From JACRCT01 sp049841135 (GTDB lineage: Bacteria; Myxococcota; Myxococcia; Myxococcales; UBA5297): a stretch of DNA of 64,000 nt. Both the position numbers and the translations under genes were made by a program. The notes under the pieces are model-generated. The model saw only the letters and a program-made list of their open reading frames with translations. It searched no databases and was not told the origin of the DNA. The DNA lies in NCBI GenBank assembly GCA_049841135.1, contig JASGHK010000001.1:124001-188000 (forward strand), written 5' to 3'. Positions 15,935-24,685 of the stretch are shown in pieces; the stretch's first letter is position 1, and every line of letters starts with the position of its first letter.

Positions 15935-16801
15935 ATGAACATCGACCACCTGAGGGTTCCCTGGGACAGGAAGTTCAGCCTCAAGCACCAGGACCCGAGC
16001 TCGACCGACGGCTTCAAGAACGAGGAGGAGGGTGCGGCGCGGCTGGAGAAGGACAAGGAGAAGATGGCCGAGCTGCAGGACAAGCTCTACGCCCAGGACA
16101 GCTGGGGCGTGCTGCTCCTCTTCCAGGCCATGGACGCCGCCGGCAAGGACGGCACCATCAAGTCGGTGATGAGCGGCGTCAACCCGCAGGGCTGCCAGGT
16201 CTACGCCTTCAAGGCGCCCAGCGCCGAGGAGCTGGACCACGACTACCTGTGGCGCTTCATGCAGCGCATGCCCGAGCGCGGCCGCATCGGCATCTTCAAC
16301 CGCAGCTACTACGAGGAGGTCCTGGTGGTGAAGGTCCACCCGGAGATCCTCGACAAGCAGAAGCTGCCCAAGCCCTGCCTCAAGGACGTGTTCAAGCGCC
16401 GCTACGAGGACATCAACGCCATCGAGAAGTACCTCGTCAACAACGGCATCCTGCCCATCAAGTTCTTCCTGCACGTCTCCTACGAGGCGCAGCTCAAGCG
16501 CTTCCTGAAGCGGCTCGACAAGCCGTCGAAGAACTGGAAGTTCAGCGAGAACGACATCCAGGAGCGCGAGCTCTGGGACGACTACGCCGCGGCGCAGGAC
16601 GAAATGCTCAAGCGCACGAGCACCAAGCACTCCCCGTGGTATGTGATCCCTGCGGACAACAAGTGGTACACCCGGGTGGCGGTGGCCGAGGTCATCGTCA
16701 AACGGCTCGAGGAGCTGGACCTGAACTACCCCGAAGTCAGCGAGGCGCGGAAGGCGCAGCTGAAGGAGCTGCGCAAGAAGCTCGGCGGTGATCCGGGGTG
16801 A
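15935..16801 (+). CDS. ppk2: polyphosphate kinase 2 family nucleotide phosphotransferase
   Basis: PPK2 enzymes move phosphate between polyphosphate and nucleotides. The 288-residue single-domain protein has the Walker A motif at 66-73 (MDAAGKDG), the Walker B region at about 118-129 (IGIFNRSYYEEV), and the lid segment ending KRLDKPSKNWKF. One-domain length and sequence fit the class that phosphorylates NMP and/or NDP; the exact class cannot be fixed by eye. It follows the CHAD gene and overlaps the next gene by GTGA. Confidence 0.93.
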   Translation: MNIDHLRVPWDRKFSLKHQDPSSTDGFKNEEEGAARLEKDKEKMAELQDKLYAQDSWGVLLLFQAMDAAGKDGTIKSVMSGVNPQGCQVYAFKAPSAEELDHDYLWRFMQRMPERGRIGIFNRSYYEEVLVVKVHPEILDKQKLPKPCLKDVFKRRYEDINAIEKYLVNNGILPIKFFLHVSYEAQLKRFLKRLDKPSKNWKFSENDIQERELWDDYAAAQDEMLKRTSTKHSPWYVIPADNKWYTRVAVAEVIVKRLEELDLNYPEVSEARKAQLKELRKKLGGDPG

Positions 16802-17211
16802 CAAGGGAGGTTGCTACGAAGCTCATTCACTTCACAGCGAGGTGGTGTCCGTTCTGCCCCGCCTCGGAGCGTGCGTTTCACCTGTTCAAGGAGAAGCACC
16901 CGCGGCTGCAAGCCGAGCTCATCGACGTCGATGAGGACTCGGCGACCGCGGACCGTTACCACATCGATGCGGTGCCCAGCGACGTGATCGTCGGTGGCCC
17001 GCGTCCCATCCACGGCGCGTGCTACGACCTCGATGACTTCGAGGCCTTCTGGCGCAACGCGACCGAGAAACCGGAGAAGAAGATGCCCGTGAAGTCCGTC
17101 AAGAAGACCGTCGCCAAGAAGCCTGTTGCCAAGAAGCCCGCGAAGAAGGCCGCGAAGCCCGCGAAGAAGGCCGTGGCGAAGAAGCCCGCGAAGAAGGCGG
17201 CCAAGCGCTAG
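16798..17211 (+). CDS. thioredoxin-like protein with histone H1-like Lys/Ala/Pro tail
   Basis: Residues 1-90 form a thioredoxin fold: strand LIHFTARW, active site CPFC at C17-C20, DVDED strand end, and the cis-proline in AVPSD (P60). Residues about 91-137 are a tail of repeated AKKP/AKKA units like bacterial histone H1 or AlgP-type tails, giving a strongly basic C-terminus. The reading frame, codon use and stop are clean, so the tail is real coding sequence. GTG at 16798 overlaps the ppk2 stop (GTGA), pointing to coupled expression. The tail could bind DNA, RNA or polyphosphate; the last fits the neighbourhood, but this is inference. Confidence 0.75.
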   Translation: MTREVATKLIHFTARWCPFCPASERAFHLFKEKHPRLQAELIDVDEDSATADRYHIDAVPSDVIVGGPRPIHGACYDLDDFEAFWRNATEKPEKKMPVKSVKKTVAKKPVAKKPAKKAAKPAKKAVAKKPAKKAAKR

Positions 17212-17238
17212 CGTCAGGCTCATTGAGCTTCGAGCAGC

Positions 17239-17264
17239 AGGCCCCGGTCGAAAGACTGGGGCCT
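17239..17264. terminator. convergent hairpin terminator
   Basis: An 11-base stem (17239-17249 with 17254-17264, one G-T pair) has a GAAA tetraloop. It stands 27 bases after the thioredoxin-like gene and faces the end of ppk1 on the other strand. The T-run is short (TTT at 17271), so termination may be partial or bidirectional. Confidence 0.55.
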
Positions 17265-17271
17265 GTCGCCT

Positions 17272-17414
17272 TTGTAGTCCCCGACCTCCGTGTCGGGGGC
17301 GCCTTCGCGAGACTGAGGATCTGAGGCGTGCTGACGGAGCTGCCGGCCTCCGCGCCGGGGGCCGCGTTCGCGGAACTGGGAGTCCCCCAGCGCCGCGGAG
17401 GCCGGGGACAACAC
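17272..17414. repeat. MITE-like palindromic intergenic repeat, copy 1
   Basis: Imperfect terminal inverted repeats (about 17272-17300 and 17389-17414) enclose a 41-base core at 17319-17359. That core matches 24498-24538 at 38 of 41 positions. It fills the space between the thioredoxin-like gene and ppk1. No ORF is supported inside. Confidence 0.6.
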
Positions 17415-17419
17415 ATCGG

Positions 17420-19662
17420 CTACTTCACGCCCGGCGCCGTCCCCGGGCCCTGCGGCCGGAACACGGCGAGCCGCTTGATCCGCGCGGCCTCCGCCCGGGC
17501 GACCGCCTCCTCCATCATCACCTCCTGCTCGCGCCGCGGGGGCCTGCCCTTGGCCCCGGCGTGCCGCTCCCAGGTCCCGTCGGGCTTGAGCCTCCAGGCC
17601 CGCTGGTTGTCCTCGAAGCACAGGTTCAGGAAGGCGACGAGCGAGCGGCGCGCGGCCTCGTCGCGCACCGGGAACATCAGCTCCAGCCGGCGGTCCAGGT
17701 TGCGCGGCATGAAGTCCGCGCTCGAGCCGTAGAGCTCCTCGGCGCCGCCGTTCTTGAAGAAGAAGAGCCGGCTGTGCTCGAGGAAGCGGTCGACGACGCT
17801 CACCACCTCGACGTTGCTGGAGACGCCCTTCACCCCCGGCCGCAGGCAGCAGATGCCGCGCACGCACAGCTTCACGTGCACCCCGGCGCGCGCCGCCTCG
17901 AAGAGCGACTCGATGAGCGCAGGGTCCACCAGCGAGTTCATCTTCAGCATGATGAGCCCCGGGTCCTCCTTGGACGACCGGGAGATCTCCCGCTGGATGA
18001 GGCGCCCGAGCCGCTCGCGCAGGCCGGTGGGCGCGACCACCAGCTGGCGCCACTCCTGCGGCTCGCTGTAGCCGGTGACCGCGTTGAAGAAGTTGGAGGC
18101 GTCCGCGCCGATCTCCGCGTCGCAGGTGAACAGCCCCACGTCCTCGTACCGCGTGGCGGTCTGGTCGTTGTAGTTGCCCGTCGACAGGTGCACGTAGCGG
18201 CGCACGCCGTCCGGCTCGCGGCGGACGACCAGCAAGAGCTTGGCGTGCGTCTTGAGCCCCACCACGCCGTAGACGACCTGCGCGCCCGCCTCGGAGAGCC
18301 GCTTGGCCCAGGCGATGTTCTGCGCCTCGTCGAAGCGCGCCTTGAGCCTCGACGAGCACGGCCACCTGCTTGCCGGAGAGCGCCGCCCGCTCCAGCGCCG
18401 CGATGATCGGCGAGTCGGCGCTGGTGCGGTACAGCGTCTGCTTGATGGCCAGCACGTTCGGGTCGTCGGCGGCGGCCTCGACGAGCTCCACCACCGGCCG
18501 GAAGGACTCGTAGGGCAGGTGGACGACGACGTCCTTCTCGCGGATGGCGTGCCACAACGACGCCGCGCCGTCGAAGGCCGAGACCGGCTGCGGCTCGAAG
18601 GGCTTGTAGTGCAGGCCCTTGCCGTCCAGGCGCGTGGCGAGCTTCATGAACGCCTTGAGGTCGAGCGGCCCGTCGATCTCGTAGAGGTCGCGGACCGGGT
18701 CGAGCCGCAGCTGCTGGCACAGCCAGCGGGTCATCTGCGGCGAGGCGTCGGACTCGAGCTCCAGGCGCAGCGCGTCGCTCTCCTTGCGAGCCCGCAGCAC
18801 GTCCTCCATCGCCTCGAGCAGGTCGCCGACCTCCTCGTCGTCCATGGCGAAGTCGGCGTTGCGCGTGACGCGGAAGAGGGAGGCCTCCTCGATCTCGTAG
18901 CCCGGGAAGAAGCGCTCCAGGTGGTGCCGGACGATGTCCTCGACCAGCAGGTAGCGGTGGCCGCTGTCGGAGGGCAGGAAGAAGAACCGCGGCCAGGAGC
19001 GGGGCAGGGGCAGCACGGCCCAGCTCTTCGCCTCGCCGCGGGTGCCCTCGGCCTTGAGCCGCACCGCGAAGTGGATGGCGAGGCCGGCGACCTCCAGCCG
19101 CTCGCCGCTGCCGTCGTCCTCGACCGCCACCGGCGTCAGCGACGGGAAGAGCTCGTCGGCGAAGTAGCGCTCGACGATGGCCTCGTCCTTGCGCTCCAGC
19201 GTCTCGGGGCGCACCCGGCTGATGTCTCGGCGGCCGAGCGCGGGCAGCACGTCCTGCTGCAGGCCGCGGTAGAGCTGGGACACCATCGTCCGCGCGCGCC
19301 GGGTGATCTCCGCGAGCTGCTCGGCGGGCGTCATCCCCGCGGGGCAGCGCCGGTGCGGCTCGTCCTCGAGCGCGCGGAGCAGCTTGCCGACGCGCACCAT
19401 GAAGAACTCGTCCAGGTTGGAGCCGACGATGGCCAGGAACGCCAGGCGCTCCAGGAGCGGGTTCTCGAGGTTGAGCGCCTCCTGCAGCACGCGGTGGTTG
19501 AAGGCGAGCCAGGAGAGGCTCGCGGTTGATGAAGTTGCCCGGGGCGTCCAGCGCGACGGCCTTCTCCGCAGGCCGCTCCGAGCTCCCTCGCTCCGCGGAG
19601 CCGGAGAGGGGGTCAGGGGGTGAGGCCCGGGGCCCAGGGGGGGAGGTCGGCTTGGTGGTCAT
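17420..19662 (-). CDS. ppk1: polyphosphate kinase 1 (two one-base frameshifts)
   Basis: PPK1 reversibly makes polyphosphate from ATP. Reading on the minus strand from ATG 19662 to the stop at 17420 gives about 746 residues once two extra bases are removed (a G pair at 19517-19518 and a C pair at 18347-18348 on the plus strand). The N-domain then reads FINRELSWLAFN, and the first catalytic region reads VELKARFDEAQN. The two key histidine regions are both present: GLKTHAKLLLV (autophosphorylated His) and DRFLEHSRLFFF. The N-terminal 45 residues are Pro/Ser/Gly-rich. The start overlaps the ppx stop by ATGA, so the two are coupled. Both indels change run length by one base, so sequencing error is more likely than gene decay. 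Confidence 0.9.
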
Positions 19663-21266
19663 GGCGTCGTGCTCCGGTTGAGGACCACCTTGCGGCCGTA
19701 GACCTCCTCGAAGAGGTCCGCCTTCTGGCGCAGCGCCAGCCGCTCGAGGGCCAGGTCCTGGTCGCGGTCCGGGGTGAGGACGAGCTCGTCGTCGCGCAGC
19801 TCGACGCGGGCGAGCGCCAGGCGCTGCGAGTCGCGGTCCAAGGCGTCGGCGATGCGCAGCAGCGCGGCGAGCTTGGAGACGGTGGCGCGGTCCTGGCGCG
19901 AGAGCGTGGCGTACCCGGGGTGGGTCAGCGCGGGCAGCGCCCGCCGGTGGTAGCGGGCGATGCAGGCCACCATCGCCTTCTCGTTGGCGCGCACGCCGAA
20001 GATGTCCGAGGCGCCCACCAGGTACTCGCTGTGCTTGTGGTGGGAGTTGGTGCCGACGAACAGGCCGATGTCGTGGACCAGCGCCGCCACGCGCAGCAGC
20101 CGCCGCTCGCGCCGCCCCAGCCGGTGCTCGCCGGCGAGCGCGTCGAAGAGGGTGCAGGCCAGGTCGGCGACGTGGTGGGCGTGGGCGTCGTCGTACTGGT
20201 AGCGCAGCCCCAGGTTCTCGGCGGAGGCGTAGATCTGCGCGTCGAGCTCGGTGAGCTGCTGGCCGGTCTGCTCGGCGGCGGCGTCGAGGAGCAGGCCGTC
20301 GCGCAGCGTGACCGAGGGGATGAGCACCTGCTTGGCGGGGGTGCGCTTGAGGAGCTCGGAGTAGGTGAGCAGGCCGGGGACCACCGACTCGCACTCCTCG
20401 ATGGGCGCGCCGTGGCGCCGGGCGATCTCCTCGGGGGAGAGCGGGGCGACCTCCTTGGCCAGCTTCTGGAAGGCGGCGCGGGAGACGGCGCGGATGGGGC
20501 CGGGCTGGCCGGGGCAGAGCCGGTCGGCGACGAAGCGCGCGTCGCCGCCCAACAGGACCAGGTGCTCGATGCGGCGCAGGGGGAAGCGGTGCTCGACCTC
20601 GTCCAGCGACGAGCCGACGAAGCGCTTCATCAGGTCGAGCCCGGCGGCCCCGGCGCGGCGCTCGGTGACCACCGCGTTGGCCAGGCGCAGCGTGCCCAGG
20701 GAGAGCGAGGTCGCGGCCACCACCTCGCCGCCCTCCAGGCGCGCGAAGTCGATGTGGCCGGCGCCCTGCTCGACGATGAGCGAGTCGAGGTGCTCGGTGC
20801 GCTTCTGGCGGCCGAAGGCGTCGCGCACGCCGGACCAGAGCAGCCGGTCCTCCTCGGCGCCGGTGATGACCTCCACCGAGATGCCGGTGGCCATGTAGAC
20901 GCGCTCGACGAACAGCTCCTGGTTGCTGGCCTCGCGCACGGCGCTGGTGGCGACCGCGCGGACCTGGCGCACCTCGTAGGGCCGCATCACCTCCTGGAAG
21001 CCGCGCAGGATCTCGATGGCCAGGTTGAGCGTGCGCCGCTCGATCTTGCCCTTGTTGAAGCTGTCGCGGCCCAGCGGGACGGCGCGCTTGAGGCTCTCCA
21101 GGACCTGGAGGCCCTTGGGCCCGACCTCGGCGATCTCCACGCGGATGGCGGAGGAGCCGATGTCGATGACGGCGACGGCGCTGGGGCCGGCGTCGGGGGG
21201 CGGGCGAGGGGCCGGAGGCTGCGGCGCCGAAGGGACGGGGGAGGGCGGCTTGCGGGCAACGGACAT
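19659..21266 (-). CDS. ppx: exopolyphosphatase, Ppx/GppA family with HD domain
   Basis: This is a 535-residue member of the Ppx/GppA family, which trims polyphosphate or pppGpp. After a Pro-rich leader of about 30 residues come the ASKHA phosphate loop (VAVIDIGSSAIRVEI) and the second loop (SLIVEQGAGHIDF, where Gly-Gly is changed to Gln-Gly). A C-terminal HD-like helical domain with LVHDIGLF and NSHHKHSEYL follows. It ends on the ppk1 start, so synthesis and breakdown enzymes are made together. Ppx rather than GppA is inferred from the ppk1 linkage. Confidence 0.87.
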   Translation of the reverse strand: MSVARKPPSPVPSAPQPPAPRPPPDAGPSAVAVIDIGSSAIRVEIAEVGPKGLQVLESLKRAVPLGRDSFNKGKIERRTLNLAIEILRGFQEVMRPYEVRQVRAVATSAVREASNQELFVERVYMATGISVEVITGAEEDRLLWSGVRDAFGRQKRTEHLDSLIVEQGAGHIDFARLEGGEVVAATSLSLGTLRLANAVVTERRAGAAGLDLMKRFVGSSLDEVEHRFPLRRIEHLVLLGGDARFVADRLCPGQPGPIRAVSRAAFQKLAKEVAPLSPEEIARRHGAPIEECESVVPGLLTYSELLKRTPAKQVLIPSVTLRDGLLLDAAAEQTGQQLTELDAQIYASAENLGLRYQYDDAHAHHVADLACTLFDALAGEHRLGRRERRLLRVAALVHDIGLFVGTNSHHKHSEYLVGASDIFGVRANEKAMVACIARYHRRALPALTHPGYATLSRQDRATVSKLAALLRIADALDRDSQRLALARVELRDDELVLTPDRDQDLALERLALRQKADLFEEVYGRKVVLNRSTTP

Positions 21267-21288
21267 CGCGGCCTCGTGGGGGCTGCCG

Positions 21289-22503
21289 TCAGGCGTCGTC
21301 GCCCAGGCAGGTCTCGACCAGCCGCGCGGACTGCAGCCACGGGTGGTCCATGGGGACGATCTTCTTGTAGCCAGCGACCTTGGGCAGCGGCACGGGTTCG
21401 CAGTGGTCGCCCTTGACCGCGACCATCGCGCCCGAGACGCCCTCGGCGAGCAGCTCGGCGGCGCGGGTGCCCAGCCGGGTGCACAGGACGCGGTCGGCCG
21501 GCGTGGGGCCGCCGCCACGCTGCACGTGGCCGAGCGAGGTGACGCGCGCTTCGATGCCGGTGAGCTGCTGCAGCTGCCGCGCGAGCCGGCTGGCCATGGG
21601 CTCCTGGACCAGGTGGATGCGCGGCGCGTCGTCGCCGTTCGGCTGCGGGGGCATGGGGATGATGCCCGCGGCGAGGTCGCCATCGCCGGCTTCCTCGTCA
21701 ACGCCCTTGTGCTTCTTCTCCTTCTTCTTGTCCTTGCCCTTCTTGGCCTTCTCCTGCGCGCGCAGCTCGGCCTGGTGCTCCTCGACCGAGCGGGCGCCTT
21801 CGGCGACGACGATGATGGAGAACCGCTTGCCGCTGCGGCGGCGCTCGAAGAGGTGCTCGGCGACGATGCCCAGGTCGTAGGGGATCTCGGGAATGAGGCA
21901 GACGTCGGCGCCGCCGGCGATGCCCGCCCCCAGCGCCAGCCAGCCTGCGTTGTGGCCCATGACCTCGCAGACGATGAGCCGGTTGTGGCTGGTGGCGGTG
22001 GTGTGCAGGCGGTCGATGGCCTCGGTGGCGATGACCATCGCGGTGTCGAAGCCGAAGGAGACGTCGGTCTCGGCGACGTCGTTGTCGATGGTCTTGGGAA
22101 GCGTGAGGACCTTCAGCCCCGCCTTCTGCAGCGCCAGCGCGTTCTTCTGCGTGCCGCCGCCGCCGAGGCAGACGAGGGTGTCGATGCCCAGGCGCTGGGC
22201 GTTCTCGACGGCGGTGGTGGTCATGTCCATCACCTTGTCGCCCATCTGCATCTTGTGCGGCTTGTCGCGGCTGGTGCCCAGGAGGGTGCCGCCGTGGGTG
22301 AGGATCCCGGAGACCGCATGGTTGTCGAGGGCGATGGTGCGGTTCTCGACCAGGCCGCGGAAGCCGTCGAGCACGCCGACGACCTTCATGCCGTACTCGC
22401 TGATGGCCGCGCGGGCGACGCCGCGGATGGCGGCGTTGAGGCCCGGGCAGTCCCCGCCGGCGGTGAGGATGCCGATGCAGCGGTTCTTGGTCTTCTTTCC
22501 CAT
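21289..22503 (-). CDS. pfkA: 6-phosphofructokinase with Lys-rich insertion
   Basis: This is a 404-residue PFKA-family enzyme phosphorylating fructose 6-phosphate. Motifs are GGDCPG (16-21), GGGGTQ (114-119) and PKTIDND (136-142), followed by a long MGHNAGWLALG region. Gly rather than Asp at the position equivalent to E. coli Gly104 argues for ATP, not pyrophosphate, as donor. Unusually, residues about 251-268 form a run dominated by lysine, followed by an acidic stretch and a Pro-rich stretch, inserted between core strands. ATG at 22503 is preferred over an upstream in-frame start at 22521. It lies 22 bases upstream of ppx on the same strand. Confidence 0.9.
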   Translation of the reverse strand: MGKKTKNRCIGILTAGGDCPGLNAAIRGVARAAISEYGMKVVGVLDGFRGLVENRTIALDNHAVSGILTHGGTLLGTSRDKPHKMQMGDKVMDMTTTAVENAQRLGIDTLVCLGGGGTQKNALALQKAGLKVLTLPKTIDNDVAETDVSFGFDTAMVIATEAIDRLHTTATSHNRLIVCEVMGHNAGWLALGAGIAGGADVCLIPEIPYDLGIVAEHLFERRRSGKRFSIIVVAEGARSVEEHQAELRAQEKAKKGKDKKKEKKHKGVDEEAGDGDLAAGIIPMPPQPNGDDAPRIHLVQEPMASRLARQLQQLTGIEARVTSLGHVQRGGGPTPADRVLCTRLGTRAAELLAEGVSGAMVAVKGDHCEPVPLPKVAGYKKIVPMDHPWLQSARLVETCLGDDA

Positions 22504-22662
22504 GGGATCCCTCGGTAACACCCGCGCCCGGCGGACCGATTCGGGTCGCCGGGCGCTGGACGGTTTCGAAGTGGCCCGGCGCCTGCCCGTCCGCCCGCCG
22601 AGCTCACCTTCCTGATGTGGCGAACCGGTGACGGGCGGGAGGCGAAGTCGCCGGCACGGCTC

Positions 22663-24306
22663 TCAGGACCGCGAGGCCTTGTAGAAGTTGATGAGCCCGT
22701 TGGTGGAACCGTCGTGGCTGGTCACCGGGCCCTCGGCCTTGAGCTCGGGGAGGATCTTCGAGGCCAGCTGCTTGCCGAGCTCGACGCCCCACTGGTCGAA
22801 GCTGAAGACGTTCCAGAGGACGCCCTGGGTGAAGATCTTGTGCTCGTACATCGCGATGAGCGCGCCCAAGGCGTGCGGGGTGAACTTCTTGACCAGGATG
22901 GAGTTGGTCGGCCGGTTGCCGGGGAAGCACTTGTGGGGCAAGAGCTCCGCGACCTTCTCGGGCGGCAGGCCGGCGGCCTCGAGCTCCTTCTTGGCCTCCT
23001 CGGCGGTCTTGCCCTTCATCAGGGCCTCGGTCTGGGCGAAGTAGTTGGCGAGGAGGATCGGGTGGTGCTCGCCGACCGGGTTGTGCGTCTGCGCCGGGGC
23101 GATGAAGTCCGCCGGGATGAGGCGCGTGCCTTGGTGGATGAGCTGGTAGAAGGCGTGCTGGCCGTTGGTGCCCGGTTCGCCCCAGATGATCGGCCCGGTC
23201 GAGTAGTCGGTGATCGGGTGGCCCTGCTTGTCGGTGCCCTTGCCGTTGGACTCCATGTCGCCCTGCTGCAGGTAGGCGGCGAACCGGTGCAGGTATTGAT
23301 CGTAGGGCAGCACCGCGTGCGTCTCGGCGCCGAAGAAGTTGGAGTACCAGACGCCCAAGAGCGCCAGCATCACCGGCACGTTCTTCTCGAACGGCGTCGA
23401 GCGGAAGTGCTCGTCCATGGCGAAGGCGCCGTCGAGCAGCTCCTCGAAGCGGTCCATGCCGACGTAGCAGGCGATGGGCAGGCCGATGGCGCTCCACAGC
23501 GAGTAGCGGCCGCCGACCCAGTCCCAGAAGCCGAACATGTTCTCGGTGTCGATGCCGAACTTGGCCACTTCCTTGGCGTTGGTGGAGACGGCCACGAAGT
23601 GCTTGGGGATGGCGGCCTCGCCGAGCTTCTCGACGACCCAGGCGCGGGCGGACCTGGCGTTGGTGATGGTCTCCTGCGTGGTGAAGGTCTTGGAGGCCAC
23701 GATGAAGAGGGTGGTGGCCGGGTCGAGGCGCTTCATCGTCTCGGCGATGTGGGTGCCGTCGACGTTGCTGACGAAGTGGGCGCGCAGGTCGAGGCGGGCG
23801 TAGTGCTTGAGCGCCTCGCAGACCATCAGCGGGCCCAGGTCCGAGCCGCCGATGCCGATGTTGACGATGTCGGTGATGGGCTTGCCGGTGGCGCCCTTCC
23901 AGGCGCCGGAGCGGACCTTCTCGGTGAAGACGCGCATCTTGCCCAGCACCGCGTTGACGTCGGGCATGACGTCCTTGCCGTCGACGAGGACCGGCCGGTT
24001 CTTGCGGTTGCGCAGGGCGGTGTGGAGGACGGCGCGGCCCTCGGTCTGGTTGATCTTCTGGCCGGTGAACATCGCCTCGATGGCGTCCTTGAGCTTGGCC
24101 TGGTCGGCGAGCACCACGAGGAGCTTCACCGTCTCGTCGGTGATCCGGTTCTTGGAGAGGTCGACGAGCCAGTCCTCGAATCGCAGCGTGAAGCGGTCGA
24201 AGCGCTTGGCGTCCTGGTCGAAGAGGGTGCGCAGTTGGACGTCGCGGACAGCCTGGTGGTGGCGGACGAGGGCCTGCCAGGCAGGCGAGGTGGTCAGGGC
24301 GGACAT
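22663..24306 (-). CDS. pgi: glucose-6-phosphate isomerase
   Basis: Pgi interconverts glucose 6-phosphate and fructose 6-phosphate. The 547-residue protein is full-length for the family and shows the sugar-phosphate loop NIGIGGSDLGP, the SKTFTTQET segment, the family signature around GGRYSLWSAIGLPIA, the catalytic Glu region DMESNGKG, the His in GTNGQHAFYQLIHQG, and the Lys in AMYEHKIFTQG. The start ATG at 24306 lies just downstream of the repeat region. It is on the same strand as pfkA but separated by 159 bases. Confidence 0.96.
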   Translation of the reverse strand: MSALTTSPAWQALVRHHQAVRDVQLRTLFDQDAKRFDRFTLRFEDWLVDLSKNRITDETVKLLVVLADQAKLKDAIEAMFTGQKINQTEGRAVLHTALRNRKNRPVLVDGKDVMPDVNAVLGKMRVFTEKVRSGAWKGATGKPITDIVNIGIGGSDLGPLMVCEALKHYARLDLRAHFVSNVDGTHIAETMKRLDPATTLFIVASKTFTTQETITNARSARAWVVEKLGEAAIPKHFVAVSTNAKEVAKFGIDTENMFGFWDWVGGRYSLWSAIGLPIACYVGMDRFEELLDGAFAMDEHFRSTPFEKNVPVMLALLGVWYSNFFGAETHAVLPYDQYLHRFAAYLQQGDMESNGKGTDKQGHPITDYSTGPIIWGEPGTNGQHAFYQLIHQGTRLIPADFIAPAQTHNPVGEHHPILLANYFAQTEALMKGKTAEEAKKELEAAGLPPEKVAELLPHKCFPGNRPTNSILVKKFTPHALGALIAMYEHKIFTQGVLWNVFSFDQWGVELGKQLASKILPELKAEGPVTSHDGSTNGLINFYKASRS

Positions 24307-24379
24307 GGGGAGCGGCCTCCAGAGAGTGGGATACACCTGTGGCGCGCGAATCATAGCCGCACCGGCGAGCGGTCGCGAC

Positions 24380-24411
24380 GGGTAGTACCCGTCCTCCGCG
24401 CCGGGGTCGGG
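24380..24411. repeat. partial copy of the MITE-like terminal repeat
   Basis: GTAGTACCCGTCCTCCGCG and the following bases match the outer end of the 24451-24672 element with one change. No matching second end is seen nearby, so it looks like a solo or decayed end. The 24307-24450 stretch holds nothing else recognisable. Confidence 0.45.
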
Positions 24412-24450
24412 CAACCGTACGAAAGCGAGAATCCGTAGCGCGCCATCGAC

Positions 24451-24672
24451 GTGTAGTACCCGGCCTCCGCGCCGGGGGCATCCCGAGCATCCGTGACATC
24501 CGAGGCGCGCTGACGGAGCTGCCGGCCTCCGCGTCGGGCCGGGCGACCGTCTGGAAGGAGAATCCGAGGCCTTCGGACGGACGTTCACGTTCGATGGTTG
24601 TCCAGGACGGCAGTCGCGCCTCGGAATACCGGTTCGCCATGAGGCTCCCGGCGCGGAGGCCGGGTACTACAC
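24451..24672. repeat. MITE-like element with perfect 26-bp terminal inverted repeats
   Basis: Positions 24451-24476 and 24647-24672 are perfect inverted repeats of 26 bases, beginning GTGTAGTACCCGG. The 222-base element shares a 41-base internal core (24498-24538) with copy 1 near 17.3 kb. It carries no plausible coding sequence and lies between pgi and the methyltransferase gene. It resembles a non-autonomous, transposase-mobilised or REP-type element; no transposase is in the window. Confidence 0.65.
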
Positions 24673-24685
24673 ATCGCGGTGCGCC

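Noticed and set aside
17060..17211. Lys-rich tail of the thioredoxin-like protein as a frameshift artefact
   Set aside because: Codon use and the reading frame continue cleanly into the tail, the repeats make sense only in this frame, and the stop is followed by a terminator.
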